Assembly (NCBI GenBank): GCA_031276935.1
Contig: JAISMD010000075.1
Coordinates: 1-6,001, forward strand
Direction: 5' to 3'
From: Puniceicoccales bacterium
GTDB lineage: Bacteria > Verrucomicrobiota > Verrucomicrobiia > Opitutales > LL51
Length of the DNA stretch: 6,001 nucleotides
Shown here: positions 3,824-6,001 of the stretch, piece by piece
Layout: every line of letters begins with the position of its first letter
Position numbering within the stretch: the stretch's first letter is position 1
Made by a program: the position numbers and the translations under genes
The notes under the pieces: generated by a model
What the model saw: only the letters and a program-made list of their open reading frames with translations
Database searches by the model: none
What the model was told of the DNA's origin: nothing

Positions 3824-6001
3824 CTACACTCCTAAGAATTTTTCCTCCAATGCTAAACGACAACGCTCCGATATGCTGCGGAATTCTCCGTAATCAACCA
3901 GTTTCGGCACGCGACGCCAACTCCGCTGGCAACGTTCCCATTGACAAAGTTCCGCTTCAATGACCATATCCCCTTCCCTTTCTTCCAATTCGACTTGAGA
4001 AACAATAAAATATTCGGGCAAAGTTTGCTCATATTTCCTCAAAATATCAAAGAATTCCCCGGAACCGTAAATGTTGACCCGGGCATCCAAGGATTGACCA
4101 ATGATTTTATTTTGGCGTAAAATTTCCAATTTCTCGTGGATCTTTTCCCGAAATTGTACGATGCGATCGATCTCCGTAAATTCGGTGAAATCCCCAATGG
4201 CGGAAACCGTAGGCCAATCCATAAGATGGATGGAAAAATCACCACCGTCGGCCCTGTTACCTAAAAAATAGGCCATGGCTTCATCGGCCGTAAACGTTAG
4301 AATGGGAGCCAGTAAACGGACGAGTACATTGAAAATCATCGCCATTGCCGTCTGGGAAGAACGGCGTTCCTTCCAATCGAAACCGTAGGTGTAAAGCCGA
4401 TCCTTGAGAATGTCGTGGTAGGTCGCCGACAGTTCCACGGAACAAAAATAATTCAAAAGTTGATAGACTCGGTGAAAATCGTAGGCCTCGTAGGCTTCAC
4501 TGCATGCTAAAATAAGTTGCTTCAGTTTCTGCAAAATCCAACGATCAATGGGAGTCATCTCGCCCTGTCCAATGGCATCCCGGGTCCCATCAAAATCGTA
4601 TAAATTTCCCAATTGGAAACGGAGCGTGTTGCGAATGGTGCGATAGGTCCCCGCTACGTGGGTCAAAATATCCTCCGAAAGCGGAATGTCTACCTTGAAA
4701 TCCTCCGATGCAATCCATAAACGAATCACGTCCGCTCCAAATTTATTGATGTAACTATCCGCCGTTTGCGGTTTTCCGTCGCTCTTCGAAATCTTCTTCT
4801 TGTCCTCCCCAACTACAAATCCATGGGTTAAAACGGTTTTGTAGGGCGCTTTTCCATCGTTGACCACTACGCTGGTTAGTAGGGAGGATTGAAACCATCC
4901 GCGATGCTGATCACTGCCCTCCAAATATAAATCCGCAGGAAAATTTAAATCTCCATTTTTTCCCAATACCGCATAGTGACTAACCCCGGAATCAATCCAA
5001 ACATCCAGTGTATCGGTTCCCTTTTCCAATTTCTTTCCCCTGAAATTTTCCGGTAAATCAATCCCCTCCAAAATCTCTTCCGTGGAACGATCAAACCAAA
5101 AATTGGAACCGTTGGTGGCTATTTTTTTCGCGATTGCGCGTACCAAATTCGCATCGAGTAGGGCATTACCTTCCCCATCGAAAAATACGGGCAAAGGTAC
5201 TCCCCAGGAACGTTGGCGACTAATACACCAATCGGGACGAGCCGTTAGGGAACCGCGGATGCGATTTTCTCCGTATTCCGGTATCCACCGTACCGCACCT
5301 ATGGCACGCTGCGCCTTTTCACGCATCCCATTCTCATCCAAGGCAATGAACCACTGATCCAAAGCTCGGAAAATAACGGGGGTCTTCGATCGCCAACAAT
5401 GGGGATACTGGTGTACGCACGAATGGGAGGCAATGAGAACATGCTTTTCCCTTAAAATTTTGAGAATGATTTCATTGGCTTCACAATACCCATCCCTATC
5501 CTGTACACTAACCCCAACCAAATTCTTCGGTACCATTCCGTCGTTGATATAGCAACCATTGCCGTCAACGGGACAATAGGCCGGTAGTTGGTACCGCAAA
5601 CCGGTGGTGTAATCCTCCAAACCATGCCCCGGTGCCGTGTGCACACAACCGGTCCCCGTATCCGTCGTAACATAATCCGCTAAAACAATGGGACTTCCCC
5701 GATCAATAAAGGGATGTTGCGCCACCAAATTTTCCAAATCACTGCCGAGAAAATGTCGCACAATTTCGAAGCGCTCCAATTGGCATTGTGCATCAAAATC
5801 ATGGACCAAATCCCGGGCAAGAACGAAATATTCATCGCCCACCCGAAGTAAAACATAGTCCACTTTGGGATGGAGCGCAATGGCTAAATTCGCAGGAAGA
5901 GTCCAGGGTGTCGTGGTCCATATGACAAAAAACACGGGGCCGTCCGGAGCAAAGAAATTTAAACTATCCCCAAGGACAGGGAATTTTACAAAAACCGATT
6001 G
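3824..6001 (-). CDS. ileS: Isoleucyl-tRNA synthetase, partial (N-terminus beyond right edge)
   Basis: Cytoplasmic class I aminoacyl-tRNA synthetase that charges tRNA-Ile with isoleucine and hydrolyses mischarged valine. The frame stays open to base 6001, giving 725 visible residues; bacterial IleS is usually 900-940, so about 200 residues including the HIGH motif lie outside. Seen in order: WTTTPWTLPAN (about residues 28-38) and GTGCVHTAPGHGLEDY (to about 131), both of the CP1 editing domain; DVWIDSGVSH and GSDQHRGWFQSS of the catalytic core (the latter near 4885-4917); the KMSKS loop as KISKS (4781-4795); then the helical anticodon-binding domain and a C-terminal zinc-finger-like tail. In that tail the usual C-x2-C pairs are reduced to C691-x2-S694 and S711-x2-C714. 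The in-frame GTG at 5935 is Val inside the editing domain, not a start. It ends 3 nt before the DksA-like gene and contains that gene's ribosome binding site. Identification is secure. Confidence 0.98.
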   Translation of the reverse strand, partial: QSVFVKFPVLGDSLNFFAPDGPVFFVIWTTTPWTLPANLAIALHPKVDYVLLRVGDEYFVLARDLVHDFDAQCQLERFEIVRHFLGSDLENLVAQHPFIDRGSPIVLADYVTTDTGTGCVHTAPGHGLEDYTTGLRYQLPAYCPVDGNGCYINDGMVPKNLVGVSVQDRDGYCEANEIILKILREKHVLIASHSCVHQYPHCWRSKTPVIFRALDQWFIALDENGMREKAQRAIGAVRWIPEYGENRIRGSLTARPDWCISRQRSWGVPLPVFFDGEGNALLDANLVRAIAKKIATNGSNFWFDRSTEEILEGIDLPENFRGKKLEKGTDTLDVWIDSGVSHYAVLGKNGDLNFPADLYLEGSDQHRGWFQSSLLTSVVVNDGKAPYKTVLTHGFVVGEDKKKISKSDGKPQTADSYINKFGADVIRLWIASEDFKVDIPLSEDILTHVAGTYRTIRNTLRFQLGNLYDFDGTRDAIGQGEMTPIDRWILQKLKQLILACSEAYEAYDFHRVYQLLNYFCSVELSATYHDILKDRLYTYGFDWKERRSSQTAMAMIFNVLVRLLAPILTFTADEAMAYFLGNRADGGDFSIHLMDWPTVSAIGDFTEFTEIDRIVQFREKIHEKLEILRQNKIIGQSLDARVNIYGSGEFFDILRKYEQTLPEYFIVSQVELEEREGDMVIEAELCQWERCQRSWRRVPKLVDYGEFRSISERCRLALEEKFLGV
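3829..3833 (-). promoter_or_regulatory. Shine-Dalgarno site for the DksA-like gene
   Basis: AGGAG lies 8 nt upstream of the ATG at 3820, inside the last codons of ileS. It fixes the start and indicates that ribosomes finishing ileS can reinitiate here. Confidence 0.8.

Noticed and set aside
1663..5090. Recurrent GTTCC-GT/AC-GGAAC near-palindromes (near 1664, 4433 and 5079)
   Set aside because: They fall in different codon contexts encoding Ser-Thr-Glu or Ser-Val-Glu, and the genome favours TCC and GAA codons, so codon preference explains them.
5933..5935. GTG at 5935 as the start of ileS
   Set aside because: The frame is open to the window edge, and the upstream residues (including SVFVKFPVLGD) continue the IleS editing domain.

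Overview
The window carries five genes, all on the minus strand, packed almost end to end. In transcription order (right to left) they are: the C-terminal three quarters of an isoleucyl-tRNA synthetase (ileS, cut by the right edge), a TraR/DksA-family regulator, lipoprotein signal peptidase (lspA), a TolC/NodT-type outer-membrane efflux lipoprotein, and an AcrA/HlyD-type periplasmic adaptor (cut by the left edge only a few codons short of a usual full length). No RNA genes, insertion sequences, CRISPR arrays or plus-strand genes could be supported. There is no stretch over 300 bases without a gene.

Organism: a Gram-negative (diderm) bacterium, because both halves of a tripartite efflux envelope complex are present. 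Base composition is moderate and rather AT-leaning. A DksA-like gene next to lspA occurs in Chlamydiae, and ileS-dksA-lspA runs are what I recall from Verrucomicrobiota. The degenerate zinc finger of the DksA-like protein also recalls that group. I therefore favour the PVC superphylum, probably Verrucomicrobiota, as an inference from memory rather than a demonstrated placement.

Layout: ileS (3824 to beyond 6001), traR/dksA-like (3128-3820) and lspA (2707-3147) form a tight block with a 3-nt gap and then a 20-nt overlap. Each downstream gene has a good Shine-Dalgarno sequence inside the gene before it, so they are very probably co-transcribed and translationally coupled. A 77-nt AT-rich gap (2630-2706) separates this block from the efflux genes. 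It contains a 17-nt perfect palindrome and a near-consensus sigma70 promoter (TTGACA, 17-nt spacer, TAAATT) placed so close to the ATG of the outer-membrane gene that its mRNA would be leaderless. The efflux outer-membrane gene (1169-2629) and adaptor gene (1 to 1148) are 20 nt apart and probably form one operon whose inner-membrane pump gene would lie to the left of the window.

Functional link: LspA cleaves lipoprotein signal peptides, and both proteins encoded directly downstream have N-terminal lipoprotein-like signals ending in Gly-Gly-Cys, so they are plausible substrates. The most notable observations are the promoter whose -35 box doubles as an apparent TTG start codon, three TGTAAA/TTTACA inverted repeats clustered within about 270 bp around the operon junction, and loss of zinc-ligand cysteines in two adjacent proteins (IleS C-terminus and the DksA-like finger). 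I see no clear evidence of a wholly new system here; this is mostly a housekeeping block plus an efflux operon.
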